The notes under the pieces were generated by a model. It saw only the letters and a program-made list of their open reading frames with translations. It ran no database searches and was not told the origin of the DNA. From Acestrorhynchus altus (Eukaryota > Chordata > Actinopteri > Characiformes > Acestrorhynchidae), in contig CM067506.1 in assembly GCA_034509495.1 (NCBI GenBank), positions 24,667,069 to 24,731,068 of the forward strand: a stretch of DNA of 64,000 nucleotides, given 5' to 3'. Shown piece after piece: positions 35,718 through 48,653 of the stretch. A program made the position numbers and the translations under genes. Positions within the stretch are counted from its first letter, which is position 1; each line of letters opens with the position of its first letter.

Positions 35718-35743
35718 TCTTCTTCTTCCTCTTCTTCTTCTTC
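35644..35743. repeat. (TTC)n with TTCCTC variants
   Basis: About 33 trinucleotide units, mostly TTC with regularly placed CTC variants. A purine/pyrimidine mirror tract of this length can adopt triplex DNA. Poly-Ser and poly-Lys frames here are artefacts. Confidence 0.95.
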
Positions 35744-36034
35744 ACATGGAAAATATAGCAATAAGATGAAATACCTCCTCCAGCAAGTGGATTTCAGGTA
35801 GTTAACAAATGCTCAACATATTATAATATTCAGCATCAGGAACTTCTTCAGCCCTGTTGGAAAGCATCCATAGGGGCTCCTCACAGACCTGCTTAATTCA
35901 ATGCCAAAATGGACTTAGCTACACCAAGGTACAATGTAAATATCACTGTTTATTTCAAAATGTGGAAAATATTCAATAATAAAAATGAACCTTCTTTGAA
36001 TAGATGTTTCCAAACATTAGATTTTTTTCCGTTA

Positions 36035-37068
36035 AAGTTTGTGAACACTTTACATTTTTTAATTTTACCTCAAAAATTTGACCTAAAACTTCATCCAGTT
36101 TTCTTAAATGAATATATGGGGAACCAATTTTTTTTTATTTTATTTATTGAGGAAAATGATCCAATATTACATATCTGTCAATGATAAAAATGTGTTTTTA
36201 GTATCTAGTGTGACCCTCTTATGTAGCAAAAACTGCAACTAAACATTTCTGGTAACTGATGAATAGTCCTGCACATCAGTTTGCACACTGAGGAATTTTA
36301 GTTCATTCCTCAGTGCAAACCAAATCCAATTCTGTTATATTGGTGGGTTTCCTCTCATGACCTGCTTGCTTCAGGAAGGACCACAACATTTCTATTATGT
36401 GAAGGTCAGGACATTGACCGGACCACTCCAAAACACCTTTATTCAGCCCTAACCACTCTTTGGTAAAACGATGTGTGCTGTTGTCTTGCTGCATGATCCA
36501 CATTCTCTTGAGATTCAGGTATAATTCGCAATGCATTGTTCCATCAATTATGACAGGCTGTCCTGGCACAAATGATGGTACTACAACCACTGTGTTTTAC
36601 AGACTGGAAAACATTTCATGCGATCATTTTTAAGCTTGTGGACTATAATGAGCCTTACTCTTGGAATGACCTTTGTTGATCGACCACTCCTTTGGAGGTA
36701 ATAATGATTGTGAATTTCCTCCATTGGACCACAGTCAGTCTGACTAGAGATGGTTTTGCAACCTTTCCAGGCTGAGGAACATCAACAGTTCTTCTTCTGA
36801 GCTCCTCATTCTTTCTTGTCATGATACACCTCCACCAACATGTGTTTGGAAGAACAGACTTTGATAGATCCCTGTTCTTCAAATAAAACTGGGTGCCCAC
36901 TCACACCTGACTCCTGTTCCAGCTACAGTGATTCACTCCACCTAAAGGTTCACATACATTTTCTCAGATATATAATATTGGATATAATGAAATAAGTGTG
37001 ATATTCTGGTACATTTGTTTGATTTGTTTCTCCTCTACTCTACAATCTGATGAAGGTTCACAAACCTT
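36035..37068 (-). pseudogene. Degenerate Tc1-like transposon with both ends
   Basis: 1034 bp bounded by TA dinucleotides (36033-36034 and 37069-37070). Terminal inverted repeats are AAGTTTGTGAACACTT at the left and, on the other strand, AAGGTTTGTGAACCTT at the right. The transposase is on the minus strand. The C-terminal DDE part at 36303-36590 has 'VIIDGTMHCELY', then QQDN with the second catalytic Asp (residue 36) and 'PDLHIIEMLW' with the Glu (residue 67), about four residues short of the usual DD34E spacing. A large internal deletion joins the IDGTM block to the QQDN block. The N-terminal region (36655-36900) is frame-broken. It is inactive. Confidence 0.87.
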
Positions 37069-37604
37069 TAAGCACCAATGTTGCATTCAGTTTCTGCATG
37101 TCAGAGACTGTGCTGTGTGCCTGTATTTGAAAAGACATATGTTATTTTCCATGTCCCTGAATCTCTTGTGATTTAGAGGTCATGGATAAACTAAAATAAG
37201 TGATTTTGGTATTCATTAAACTTTTGTTCGAAGCTTGTCAAGGGCCGTGCTCTCTCTCCAGCTGTAGACATAAATTTGCCAGGTGAGTGGCTCTTTAAGC
37301 TGGATCCTGGTTTCATAATGTGTTTGGACTGCTGAACTCTAGAGAGATGCTAGCCTGCAGAAATGATGCCCATAAAGACAGCCTCAAGCGTGGCTTCTGT
37401 GCTTCATAGCGTAATAGCAGGTCCTGGCCACACAGACCTGGCCGGCCAATCAGATGCATTTTTCACACTGTTCCTCAGCCTAACCTCTGTATAATTGGTC
37501 ACTGGTGAGTTCTGTACCTTCTTCTCTAAAGTTGATGACCATGGATGCGATGCTCCCCTTATGTATCTGCAGTGGCTGATAGTGACGGACTTTGAGACTT
37601 TATC

Positions 37605-37643
37605 AAAAAAAAAAAAAAAATATATATATTTATATATATATTT
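37605..37643. repeat. Poly-A plus (TA)n tract
   Basis: Sixteen A followed by an imperfect TA run. Confidence 0.92.
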
Positions 37644-38110
37644 CTATAAGAACAACTGACCATTTTTTTTGCTCTCTAGGGAGACCTGTCCTTGACCCCA
37701 ACCTTAGCCTTTTTATTTATATGGAAGAGATCTCTAGTAAACAGAGACTTAGTGGAGAAGAAGTATTTTTTTGTATTGTAAAAGGCCAAACTGGAGTGAC
37801 TTGATGCTCTTGTTGATATATATCATGTGCCCAGAAAGTGAGTGGTCTTTTATCTCGGCTGGATGTGCTGGGTAATGGCTTGATGCAGTGTTTGCATAGT
37901 GTCTGTGAACTCTGAGGACTTGGTCCTCCACAGTGTTGCTCTTGGCTCCATCCAATGGACAATGGCGGGGTGAGAACACTGTCGTTTTTCACCAAGAAGA
38001 ATTCTTTCCTATAATTTGGTGATGGAGAGCCAAAGGGGAGATGTCAAGGCCGTAATGAGTGGGTGACAGAGGGAGAAAATACTGCACCTCACCTCAGGCC
38101 ACCCCATGGT

Positions 38111-38111
<1 letters not shown>
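37644..38111. other. Non-coding DNA, no gene seen
   Basis: Mixed sequence with minus-strand frames of 76-92 residues (37717-37995) that match no domain I know. Confidence 0.35.

Positions 38112-38162
<51 letters not shown>
38112..38162. repeat. (GA)n microsatellite
   Basis: About 25 GA units. Confidence 0.96.
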
Positions 38163-38167
<5 letters not shown>

Positions 38168-38829
38168 GGGAGAGTTCTTTATGAAGAGTGTTTCCGTTCC
38201 TGGCCTAGTCTCCTCTTATCCATTCACCGTGATGTTCACTTTGTGTTGGGCTTCAGCTGGATGTATTAAGCAGATGTTAGACAGGATTAGTCTGCTACAA
38301 ACTGATGAAGAGTGCTCTACAGCCCTCCGGAAACCCCAGGACCAACCTCCAAGGAAACGCAATCCACCGTATCAAGCATAAATTAAACAAAGGGCAGTTA
38401 TGGATTCCTCCCTATGATGAAATATTGATTCATATATATACCCCCCCTCACCATTTCTCTAATCTTTACAAGCTAATCTGCTTCCCTTTTTACTTCACAC
38501 AGTGATGGCTGAAGTTACTGTATATTGCAGCTGCCTACATGAGCTTTTTGCTTAGAAGGGCTCATATTATGTCTTAAAACGTGACTTGCATCTCTGATAG
38601 CACATTTGCTGCCAAATGTACTGCTTTCATAGATCAAGGATCTTGTTGGCATAAGTGTTCATGGGGAGGAGAGCACCAAGCAGCATTAGATCACAGCAGA
38701 AACGGGGCAGCTTCATCAAGATGGTGGCCCAGGCAGCGGTGTGATAACGCTACAGCCCGTTGGCGGCCATGCTGGCTAAGCTCCGGGGTGGGTGTGACTC
38801 CTGACAGAGGGTTCCTGTTGGTCACTTAT

Positions 38830-39590
38830 CTTGTTAATTAGGTTTTTCCTTTCTCCCGCACTCTCTCCCTCCCCATGCCCCGGTGACAGATCAGCTCCCG
38901 GACCCGCCATGCCACCGCCGCATTGTTTTCCCCACATAGCAGGATAATTAATTTGTCCATTCCATACATATTTCATGCTGTTTGCTTTAAAATGGTGAAG
39001 GAGGGGGAAAAGAGATTTTCTGAGAGGAGAGGAAACAAAAAAAAAGAAAAAGAGAGAGAGAAAGATAAAGAGAGAGGGAGAGAGAGAGAAAGAGTAATTA
39101 AAAGCGGGGAAAGAAGGATCTGTCCTAGGATAGAGCCCAGAGCTGCTGGATGCGGTGAGCTTCATTTAAATAAGGGCTAGCGTCAAAGAGCCTCTTTTAT
39201 ACCTGTATGAAGGATAACTAGCCCACTGTATTAAGGAATGCACCATCTATTCTCCCACTGTACATTATTTGTATTCAAGGTTTTTGAAATGACATTGCAA
39301 TCTGATGATGCACCAGCCTATTATATTGTCGAGCAGGACAAATATCCAGGCGTTTTCTCTATAGAACTAACACAATTTTTCCATGTCAGAGGTGGGTAAT
39401 ATCCTAGCAGTCCAGGAGGCTGCGGGTGCATAAGGAATGATGCCATTAATCCTCCTGGGCAATCTCCTGCTCTGATTATTAGGGAAATAAATTTGCATGC
39501 TGCATATGAACCAGGTGAATCACTGAAGGCACAAATTATATTTCCTGACAGCGAGGAGGAGAATGGAGCTGTGTGGCTCACCCTGCACCC
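38830..39590. other. Candidate conserved non-coding block
   Basis: Two repeat-poor portions flank a GA-rich stretch (39037-39092). Motifs include AGGATAATTAATTTG, TTTCATGCTGTTTGC and GGAAATAAATTTGCATGC, the last containing an octamer-like ATTTGCAT. No protein-like frame. Confidence 0.28.
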
Positions 39591-39612
39591 CCTGCCACCC
39601 CCCACAGTGCGT

Positions 39613-39661
39613 GCACACACACACACACGCCTGCACACACATGCACACGCACACACACACA

Positions 39662-39708
<47 letters not shown>

Positions 39709-39718
39709 ACACACACAC
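39613..39718. repeat. (CA)n microsatellite, imperfect
   Basis: CA-rich tract with TGCA, CGCC and ACATAC interruptions. Confidence 0.95.
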
Positions 39719-40412
39719 TAAATGCACACTTGATTTGCTATCCTGAAAGCTAGTGTTTCTATTTATTGGTAACCCTATGAGTGGAGAGTCACTGGTTGCT
39801 TTGTAAGAGTGTCTTGCATCCTTGCGTAGTCTCATTCCCAGGAGCATGGCTGTAATCACATGTTACATATCAGCACAATAATTGTGAGATCAAAATGAGC
39901 AATATTAATCTGAAGATTAATAAAGAAGAAGCACTGTATGTCAGTGTAAAGAACCTTAAAACTAACTATATAATTCACATAATTAACTTATATTTATTTC
40001 AGTTAAACCTTTACATCCAGTTAAGGTTCTCCAGAGTATTAAAAGGATATTCACATTCACCCACACACAAACATGCACCCAAACACACCATGCCCACCCA
40101 TTTCCTGATTTTTTTTTCATCATTTGTTTTTATTCTTTGCTCCGTGATAAAACAATAAAGGACTGATGTACTACATATGCTGTTCTGTGTGCTGTGTCAC
40201 AGAAAAATAAACCTTTCTTGATCTGTTAGTGAAAGTACAAGGCATATTTTCATCCAGATAGTTTTGCCACGTTCAAGCCAACAAGCAGTGAGTTTACATC
40301 TGAAGACTTATTAAGACTTTATTTCAGCCATAGTGTAAATGAATCAACCCTCATATATCAGGGTTAATATTTGGAACATTGCATAAGCTGGTTCTGTTGT
40401 TCACAAAACCAA

Positions 40413-40545
40413 AGTACATTTATGGCATTTGGCTGACACTCTTATCCAGACTGACTTACACTGAATTACTCATATTACAGAAGACGGCCGGAGTAGTGTT
40501 AGGAATCTGGCCTAGGAAAAAGGATTCTTTTTCTTGTAGCACAGC
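40413..40545. repeat. Teleost dispersed repeat fragment
   Basis: Begins 'catttatggcatttggctga' and continues 'cactcttatccagactgact', the core of a repeat very common in fish genomes. A GTGTTAGGAATCT block follows. The ends are eroded and class is uncertain; it may be a SINE. Confidence 0.55.
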
Positions 40546-40692
40546 ATAGTTGTCCAGACTGAGAATCAGAATCAAAGACATATGTTTCTTTCAGGCAGTT
40601 TAAAACCAGTAAACAGCGAGTTTACAAGACTTATCAATATTACTTCAGCAATAAATTACTTATTAACTTAAGTAACATTATCACAGAATAAA

Positions 40693-40694
<2 letters not shown>

Positions 40695-40724
<30 letters not shown>
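40695..40724. repeat. (GT)n microsatellite
   Basis: About 15 GT units, then a G-rich run. Confidence 0.92.
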
Positions 40725-40727
<3 letters not shown>

Positions 40728-41131
40728 GGGGGGAGGGTTATAATTATTAGTGAGGACAATTCAGTAGTCACTGGGTATTGGTGGTGACAATGCCCTTGCT
40801 TCACACATATGTGTCTCTCTTACAAATATGTTTCTTTATGTAACCAAAGGTGCTTCTTTCATAGCATTGCTTGAATAATCATTTTGAAGCACTTATTTAA
40901 GAGTGGAGCTATCTAATCATATTTTGTCTGTAGGTGTTGCCAGTGTCACATCTTATCCTAACAGCAAAAGGCAGAACACCATGTTTCATATTACACCAAC
41001 TTTGTCATATTACATCACACTGATGTTCCACCTCAGCAAAATCACAAGGGTTAGAGCAGCATTATGTGAGAATTGCTTCTGGGCTCTCTCTACAGTTGGG
41101 AAGTGGAATATGTGCTTTGAGCTAGAAAAGC

Positions 41132-41398
41132 CATGCTTCTCAACCTGTGGGCCACCAGTGGGCTGTGAAGCATTCTCTAGTGGTCCATAGGCCCATCCTC
41201 ATGGTGAGACAGTAGTTCATAGTGGGTCAGAAATGCCACTTCTGGTGTTTTCATTGTCAGACAAATAAAAGGTCTTTTACAATTGTACATTAAATTGACA
41301 ATTTTACATTAAAAGTTAAGTTTTGGTTTCTTGTGCGATGTTACATGTTCTAATTATGAACAGGTGGGCCATAAGGTGGAAAAGGTTGAGAACCCCTG
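41132..41398. mobile_element. Probable hAT-type non-autonomous element
   Basis: Left end 'catgcttctcaacctgtggg'. The right end, read on the other strand, is 'caggggttctcaacctttt', an inverted repeat with the TTCTCAACCT core characteristic of hAT families in vertebrates. The flanking 8-mers do not match cleanly, so the target duplication has decayed. No coding capacity. Confidence 0.65.
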
Positions 41399-42330
41399 CA
41401 CTAAAACAAAATGAATTTTACAAGTTGAAAGATGCAGAAGCATCTTAAAATGAAAGAAGAATTGCTTAGAGAAGGATTGGAGCAATTTAGGATTGGAGGA
41501 AGCACCACTGTGTGTATCTACATGCTTCTTAAACTCATTAAAATTTGAAAGGTCTTTTAGTCATACAGGCCACCTCTACTGCTCTACCTTACTGTATGAC
41601 TAAACAACCTTTAAAATCTTGAAGAATTTAAGTTGCATGTAGACAGTCGCACTAAAGTAATATTACTGGATTTTACACAAGTACAACTTGGTGCAGAGTT
41701 ACCAAGTTCTCCCAAGCATTTTCCTGCCAACTTTGCCCAAGTTTCATAGTGCAAAAGTACATTGTGCTCCTCCTATTACAGATCAGTGGAATATCAACAT
41801 CAACGTTTTGTATTGTGTCAGTAGTTTATGTAGAGTTTGACTGGCTTCGACAATGTACATCCTACATTTACCTTTGAGAGTAAAGTTCTTACTATATCAT
41901 ATCATAATCTTTCTATATCATTTATCATCATATTACCATCATCCCTCATTCACATCAACTGTGTCCTACCAAGGCCATCTTCTCAGTGCTTGTCCACACA
42001 CACACACACACACACACACATGCACACACAAACATAATCCAAAAAAACTGTGTGCCAGCCTGGGGTATGTTGCTACCCGGCTGTGGAGAGCGTGCACTTG
42101 TGTGTTCATTGACCCAGTGCATAATGGCCCATAAAGGCTCAGCTTAATGGGCTGGTCAGCAGTGCCAGGTTCATTATTTAATGTCCTCTTCATGGATGAA
42201 GACTTCCTCCTCTTATTTCACTGCACTCTTTGCAGTGTCTGTAGAAATGTAAAATGATTTTTCTTTGTTATATTTATATGAGTATACTGTATTCTCTCAT
42301 CCTTCACCATAAAAGGGCCTGGGATTTACA
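41399..42330. other. Non-coding DNA with a short (CA)n
   Basis: No gene seen. Contains (CA)n at 41995-42020. Confidence 0.45.
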
Positions 42331-42331
42331 C

Positions 42332-42368
<37 letters not shown>

Positions 42369-42369
42369 T
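42331..42369. repeat. (AAT)n trinucleotide microsatellite
   Basis: About 13 AAT units. Confidence 0.95.
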
Positions 42370-42592
42370 TAGCTTGAGAAGTTTACTGTTCACTCTATTC
42401 TTAAGCAGATGAATAAGAATGTTTAATGTTGTACCTGGCATATGATGTTAATTGGTAGAAGACTTCTGTACCACACTTCAAAACAGTGTTTTCTGGCCTT
42501 GGGTATTTTATTTTTCAAGGTTATTTTTTAATTGCCCCTTTAAGCTGTTTCTTAAAATGAGATCCATATAGCAGTATGCACAAGGCGAACCC

Positions 42593-42636
42593 ATACACAC
42601 ACACACAGGCAGACACACACACACACACACACACAA
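42593..42636. repeat. (CA)n microsatellite
   Basis: CA run with GGCAG interruption. Confidence 0.9.
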
Positions 42637-42839
42637 AGAGAGAGAGTGTCAGTGGAGCCCAGAGTGTGGCCATCATTTAGACAGAGATCAGCAGGCCCGA
42701 GGCCATTCAGCCACTCTGTCTCTCTAGACAAGACCTGCACCTCATCATACCTTATTTTGTGGGTTTGTGGGTGTGCGAGTGTGTGAGTGTGTGTACTCCC
42801 CAATCTGCTTGTAGCAAGTTATATAGAAGAACATGGGTT

Positions 42840-43130
42840 GTGAATGAGGCTGACCTTCGCGAGTAAGACTGACAGCAATACACTATCAATTACTGTAAAT
42901 CCCAACATGCATAAATTGCACTAGTTTGCTAGCGCCCCTCTCTAAGAGCAAAAAAAAAAAAACAGCATGACCTTGATACGGTAAATTTACAGCCCCACTT
43001 TGGATACTCAAGTTCAAGCTTGGAGTGCAATTCTGTGCTATTTTAATGTGGTGGAGGGAACAAATGCTCCCACCATCTTGCGGCGCTGAATATTAAAGAT
43101 GGAGCTCTTTGAATGAGACAGTAAAGGACA
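42840..43130. other. Candidate conserved non-coding element
   Basis: Repeat-poor block with CACTATCAATTACTGTAAATC and ATGCATAAATTGCAC motifs, interrupted by a run of 12 A. Low confidence, based on appearance. Confidence 0.22.
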
Positions 43131-43379
43131 GAGGATCTTAGAGCATTTTTAAGATGGCCTCGTCAGGGGCCTGGCCAAGCCCAGAAGTGGGAGCCAGGGC
43201 AGGCAGGCAGGAGAAGAGCAGTGGGGACCGGCACCGACCCACTACCGCACTACACATATGGGTCACTCCATCCACACAATGTGGGCCGCATTACATTAGG
43301 GGCCACTCCAGTCCTACTATTCCCTCTCTCTCTAATCATGGGACATTTTGTTGGTGTATCAGAATAGGATTAAACTAGT

Positions 43380-45270
43380 TCATTTCAGTGTGTGTATGTG
43401 GGAGTGTGTGTAGTTTCTGTTTTATCAAAATGTATTTTTCAGTTTAATTTCTACAGACATTTATAATATATCAGCTGTCCAGCTATGTGAGCATTTCATG
43501 ATGAATGAACCAATAGAAATGCTTAATATATTTCATGCATCATATGCTCCATATGCTTCATAAAAATTTGTAACAAAGTTCAAAACTAGGATAAGATTTT
43601 GTAACAATACTGGTAACATGCTGAAGTATGCTGAAATGAACTTATATTTGTGTGTGTGGGTCAGTGATACCTCTCAGAAATTATATCAATTCTTAGCTGA
43701 GACAGGACATTTCTCAGGATCTACTGGGACCCAGGCCCTCACAATGAGGGCAAAATCACACCATGTCTTCTCAGATTTAGAAGAAAGGAATGCCTTCACA
43801 CACCAGCACAATACACATATGGTTATAGCCATGTCATTGTGGTGCGGTGAAGCATCTGTGAGTAATTCATTATGGAAAAACATTTTGTGGAAAGACTTTA
43901 TAATAATAATAACTGTTATTATAAGCTGCTTTAAGTAAAAATCCAATGTAGTAAAACAGTTTTTATTACCTGAGATATTGGCCATATTGGCCCTGAACAA
44001 AATACTTCAAGGCTTAGCCTGCTGTGACTAGTGGTTTTAGAAATCTGCATGGATTCTTGAAAAATGTCTGCCTGATGCTATTAATATATTTTGTCACATT
44101 AATAAGTGATTATAATAAAGTATCATTAAAATAAATGATTCTCAACTTACTATTACAATTGCAATCATCATGAAAAGATATCTAAGTTTTAAAACTGACT
44201 ACAGACTACAAATTTGAAGTCTGTACATAAAAACGTAAAAGATATTGAACTTGATACTGATATTGAATTTTGATAAAAACTTGGCCACCTTCTACTTATA
44301 TTATCCCTCAAAAGCAGCCTCCATGCTGGCCATTTTGTCTGCAATTTTGGCTACACCTGCTGTACATCTCTGTTCTTAAATGTATAAAAATAATTTACAC
44401 AAGATTCATATAATCTGAGGTTATTTTTATGGCTTGTTTCACAGAAGATATAAGGTGCTGGAGCCTTCACTGATGCAGGAATGCTCAATTAATAAAAATG
44501 ACTGACATGACACATTCAGACTAAAATCACAGAGAAACTCTAGTAAAAAAAATATTACCCCCCCCCATGTAAAAATAATCAAATAGTCTAGAGTATTCAG
44601 ATAGATTTATCCAAAAATGTCTACTACTGATTAGAATCTATCTTCCACATCAAACATAAATTTTCAGTAGGTGAAGAAGATCTATTCACCCCCTACACTT
44701 TTTAGATACATTTGCAAATTTTGTATGTCACAGTTGTTTGCCATTGATATAGCTGTGATAGCAAACCTCAAACCTAAATGAGATTAATAGAGTCAAACTA
44801 TTCTATTCTACTGCAGTCCAATCCTGTTCTGCCCAAAACACAAGCAAAACCTAAAATAAATAAATAAATAAAAAATAAAAAAATCATGTAATGGTCTTGT
44901 CAAGCAAAGAAATAGTGTGCATATATATTTTTCATTTTTGTGTCATTTCTTTGTGCCACATGCAGTGTGTAATGACTTATTATTGAGTTATTGTTCTATG
45001 GAATCAATACAAATGAATTGTGATTTAATGGTAATGTGATTATGAGAGAGAGGAATTGATCTCTGAACCACCCTGTACCTAATAAAAGATTTACTTCAGG
45101 GAGACAAAGAGTGTGATTTGTTTTTATTGTTGTTATTTTATTGTTGTTTTATGCAGCATTTGTAAATACCAACCTGAAATACAAATGTGAAAATTCCATG
45201 CTGAATAGAAATGGTTTGAAATTACAAAAATAAATTGTGATATCTGAACCTACTTTAAAAGGTACAGTTG
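43380..45270. other. AT-rich non-coding DNA, no gene seen
   Basis: Nearly 2 kb without a recognised repeat family. Frames at 43618-43938 (+) and 43686-44000 (-) overlap on opposite strands and match nothing known to me. Confidence 0.4.
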
Positions 45271-45277
45271 TAGTAAT

Positions 45278-45288
45278 ACACACATACA

Positions 45289-45327
<39 letters not shown>
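45278..45327. repeat. (CA)n microsatellite
   Basis: CA run with regular TACA interruptions at the left. Confidence 0.94.
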
Positions 45328-45328
<1 letters not shown>

Positions 45329-46087
45329 CCTGTAGCACCTAGATTTTCAATGAGGAGAATTTCTGTACATCTCAAATGTCAACAGTCTGACACCCAGCAT
45401 TACGCTTGACTCTAGCTCTCCTCCATGCATCCAATCTGACCCCTACAAGACCCTTTTAATCGATCAAGGACTGCATTGCAAATATGCACTTTGGTCTAAA
45501 TGATTTAACAGGGTGGTCTGCATTAAACAGGCCAGTGCTTTAAATGCAGTAATTCTGAATACTCTGGGTTCATGTTAAAAGTTGTGCCCAACCTTGGAAT
45601 ATTTGGAATATTTTTTATTCATATTAAGCAGCCTGTTTAAATAAATCAAAGAACAAAAGACTAGATGCTTGCCATTATCAAATTAACTCTCCAGAGTTAG
45701 AGGTGTGCAGCACACCTTGGTTTGTTTTCTTCTGGTTCTTTTGAGCATGAATAAATCATGCATCATTTAATTTAATGAATAGCAACGATGAAAGCACATA
45801 ATTTTCTTAAGAGTAAAACATAAAGTCAAAACTAACAAGCAAACAAACATGGAAATTTTCTTTGTGCAAAGTAAACAAACATAACTAGATCTATAGTCAA
45901 TAAGTGGATTGACTGGAATAGGTTTCTCCCAATCCTGGAATAAATATCTGCAATAGGAATTAATGAGAAATGGTAGGCTTAGGAATCCGCCTATTTTTGG
46001 ATTTGACTGAGCCTCATTGTGTTTTTTGTTGTTGTTTTTTGACAGCTGCCGCACTGAAATTGAAATTATGGCAATTAAAGTGTATGG

Positions 46088-46089
<2 letters not shown>

Positions 46090-46150
<61 letters not shown>

Positions 46151-46194
46151 TGTGTGTAGTGTGTATGCGTGTGTGTGTATGCGTGTGTGTGCAC
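46090..46194. repeat. (GT)n microsatellite, compound
   Basis: Pure GT to about 46141, then GTAT and GCGT interruptions and a GTGCACAC palindromic end. Confidence 0.95.
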
Positions 46195-47149
46195 ACGCAT
46201 ACAAGGCGTCCTCCGGCTGCAGGCAAGTTTTGTGCACTGACCTGTCACATCAGTGCAGGGATTTCCAGGAGGCTTCAGAAACTGACACAAGCATTCACCT
46301 TTGGGCGTAAACTTAATGTTTTACGATAAGGAGCTTATGCTAGTTTTCCCCAGAACATCAGCCTGCAGCAGTCCTGTCACTGCCATTTCTGCATGTGATA
46401 AGTTAAAGTAAGGCATCCTTGACCATAAGTTAAGAAAGCATGCCACGTTATTAGTGACTCAGAGAGAGGAGCAGAAGCAGAGAAATGACAGGACAAGTAT
46501 CCATTGTTTTGAAGGGGAGAACCCTGTTTCTGCCCTGAGCCAAGGAATGGGAGAGAAAAGCATGAGAAAACTAAATGCATGCCAGATATATGTGTTATGT
46601 CAATGTAAATCCTATGTATGGATTCTGATGTAACCAGGCCTTGTATCTAATGAAATTATATGTACAATGCATTTGGCATGTTCTTAAGGTATTGTTCTAA
46701 TGGCAACAGCATGAAGGGGCCAATATTCTATATTTTCCATAGCTTTTCTCCCTAAGGTCCACATGTGTGGGTTTATATACTACTACATTTACATCCTCCC
46801 TTTGTCACCTAGATGTTTTTGTCACAACCACCTTTACACGAATATGCTTTGATTTAGCACTCTGAGAATCGCTAGCAATGAAACATAGTTTCTTTAATTA
46901 TCTGTGTGTTAGTGAACATCTAGATGACTGTCAGGACAGTGTGTTCTCCATGAATAAGATTGCGTGTGCTGAATTAGACATGGTACATACTCTTTGAATA
47001 GTAGTTTACTCAAAATGAAATATTCTAATAATTTGAGAAACTGGATTTCTTTAAGCCATCCTGATCAACGGGAAAACAAACAAATGATTTATAGTACTGA
47101 ACACTGTGTCCACTCTATTAGACATTCGAGATTAGGTCTGTTAGAGATT

Positions 47150-47209
47150 ACCTAGTTGCTCTTTCTTGTGAATTTCCCCACTCTGGGATTAATAAAGGAT
47201 TATCTTGTA
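47150..47209 (+). mobile_element. LINE 3'-terminus fragment
   Basis: Contains 'tgaatttccccactctgg' and 'gattaataaaggattatctt', a very common teleost LINE 3' end (Rex-type). Only the terminus is present, typical of extreme 5' truncation. Confidence 0.6.
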
Positions 47210-47235
47210 GATGTTAAGTCAAAGACACTGACACT

Positions 47236-47538
47236 GAGGGGTTTAAACACTCCAGCAGCACTGCCTTCAAAGCCACTTTTACTGGCACAACACACACTAA
47301 CACACACCACCATGGCAGTATCATGAGAGTGACCCAGCACCTACTTAATATCTGCTCTGTGGTGGTCTTATGGGGTCTCTTTCCCATTGAAGAACAGGGT
47401 GAAAGGATATTAACAAAGTATTCCAAGAAACAGATGGACTACAGTCTGTAATTATAGAGCTACAAAGTGGGCTAGCATGGTCAGTGGAGCTGATAAAATG
47501 GACAGTGAGTGCAGAAACAATGGCAGACTGGTGTTTGA
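47236..47538 (+). mobile_element. MITE family B, copy 1
   Basis: Shares in order 'ctccagcagcactgc', 'cacaacacacactaacacac', 'gtatcatgagagtgaccca', 'ctgctctgtggtggtc', 'gatggactacagtctgtaat' and 'ggacagtgagtgcagaaaca' with other teleost copies. No coding capacity. The GTTATGGCTG terminal motif seen in copy 3 is eroded here. Confidence 0.75.
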
Positions 47539-47906
47539 CAGTTTGCTTTTTTAATATAATGAACAAATGAACTTTTTCACAACATTCTAATTTCTAATGA
47601 ACTATATGACCTATATGGACTCTAGAGTGAACAGGACCCATTTTAAACTTTATTCAAGCTCAAATGTTTCCATAGTGTAAAGCTGGTTCTTTCAAATGGG
47701 CAAAAGTAATACAACTACTGGCATGTGATATAACAAACTCTCACAGAGCAAACTAATATATTAGATAAACTGCTTAAACTGAACCTTAAACAGTTGTGAA
47801 GAGCATGTAATATCAATTTGGATTGAATTCTATTCAGAGCATCTGCCATTATTCTAATAGAACAGCATAATATCCATAAACAGTGTGGTGTATCACCTAA
47901 TCGTAC

Positions 47907-47908
47907 GC

Positions 47909-47976
<68 letters not shown>
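47907..47976. repeat. (GT)n microsatellite
   Basis: About 34 GT units, bounded by GCGC and GCGTGC. Confidence 0.96.
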
Positions 47977-47979
<3 letters not shown>

Positions 47980-48019
47980 CTGTTATGTGATGTTGTGTGT
48001 TTGTACTGTTCCCTCACTC

Positions 48020-48135
48020 TCAGGCGGAGTGGTCTTCTCTCTCAGGGCTGGCCAGCTCCACATCAATAGCCGACCTGTAAATGACAGTCACCTCGGGATC
48101 TTATTTATCCATTTGACTGGGATCTTAAAAAGGTC
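48020..48135. other. Candidate conserved non-coding element
   Basis: Short repeat-free block with GACCTGTAAATGACAGTCACCTC-type sequence. Weak, appearance-based call. Confidence 0.2.
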
Positions 48136-48499
48136 ATAGACGGCGCTCCTGTCCTTTCCCTCTCTCCAACTTCCACATTTATTCATTCAGCCATGTCAGC
48201 TTCCCTCCATCCACATTCAGCTCACAGACCATCCTTCATTCCTTCCGTTCCTCTGGATGGAGGCAAAAATGACAGGAACTTTTAGAACTGTTCTGTCTGA
48301 TTTTGAGTAATGTATTAATGGGACATGACACAGAGGAAAGCATGCCTTTGAACAACCTGAGAGTCTAAATGTCCACTGCGTTTTTAAATGAGAGGATTCT
48401 TAAGCCAGATTTATCAGCCATTTTTCCAAACCTGTGTGGCCTTTGTTTGTTTGTGCACGTGTGTCAGAGAGCATATTCACAAATATACCCAAATATATA

Positions 48500-48653
48500 A
48501 CTGCCCTGCAAGTTTTAGAGCTTCCCCTTCCAGCACACCTGATTCATCTAATGAATTAAGTAATGATTTCTGGGTGAAAACTGGGTGTTTTACAACAGGA
48601 ACACTTTAAAACAATCAGGTCAATTGTACTCCAGGACCAGGATTGTGAACTAC
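48500..48653 (+). mobile_element. hAT-type MITE, second copy
   Basis: Related to 5489-5681: the ACTGCCCTGC start and the GTACTCCAGGACCAGGATTG end form the same inverted pattern. 'cagcacacctgattcatc' lies inside. Outer terminal bases are lost. Confidence 0.65.
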
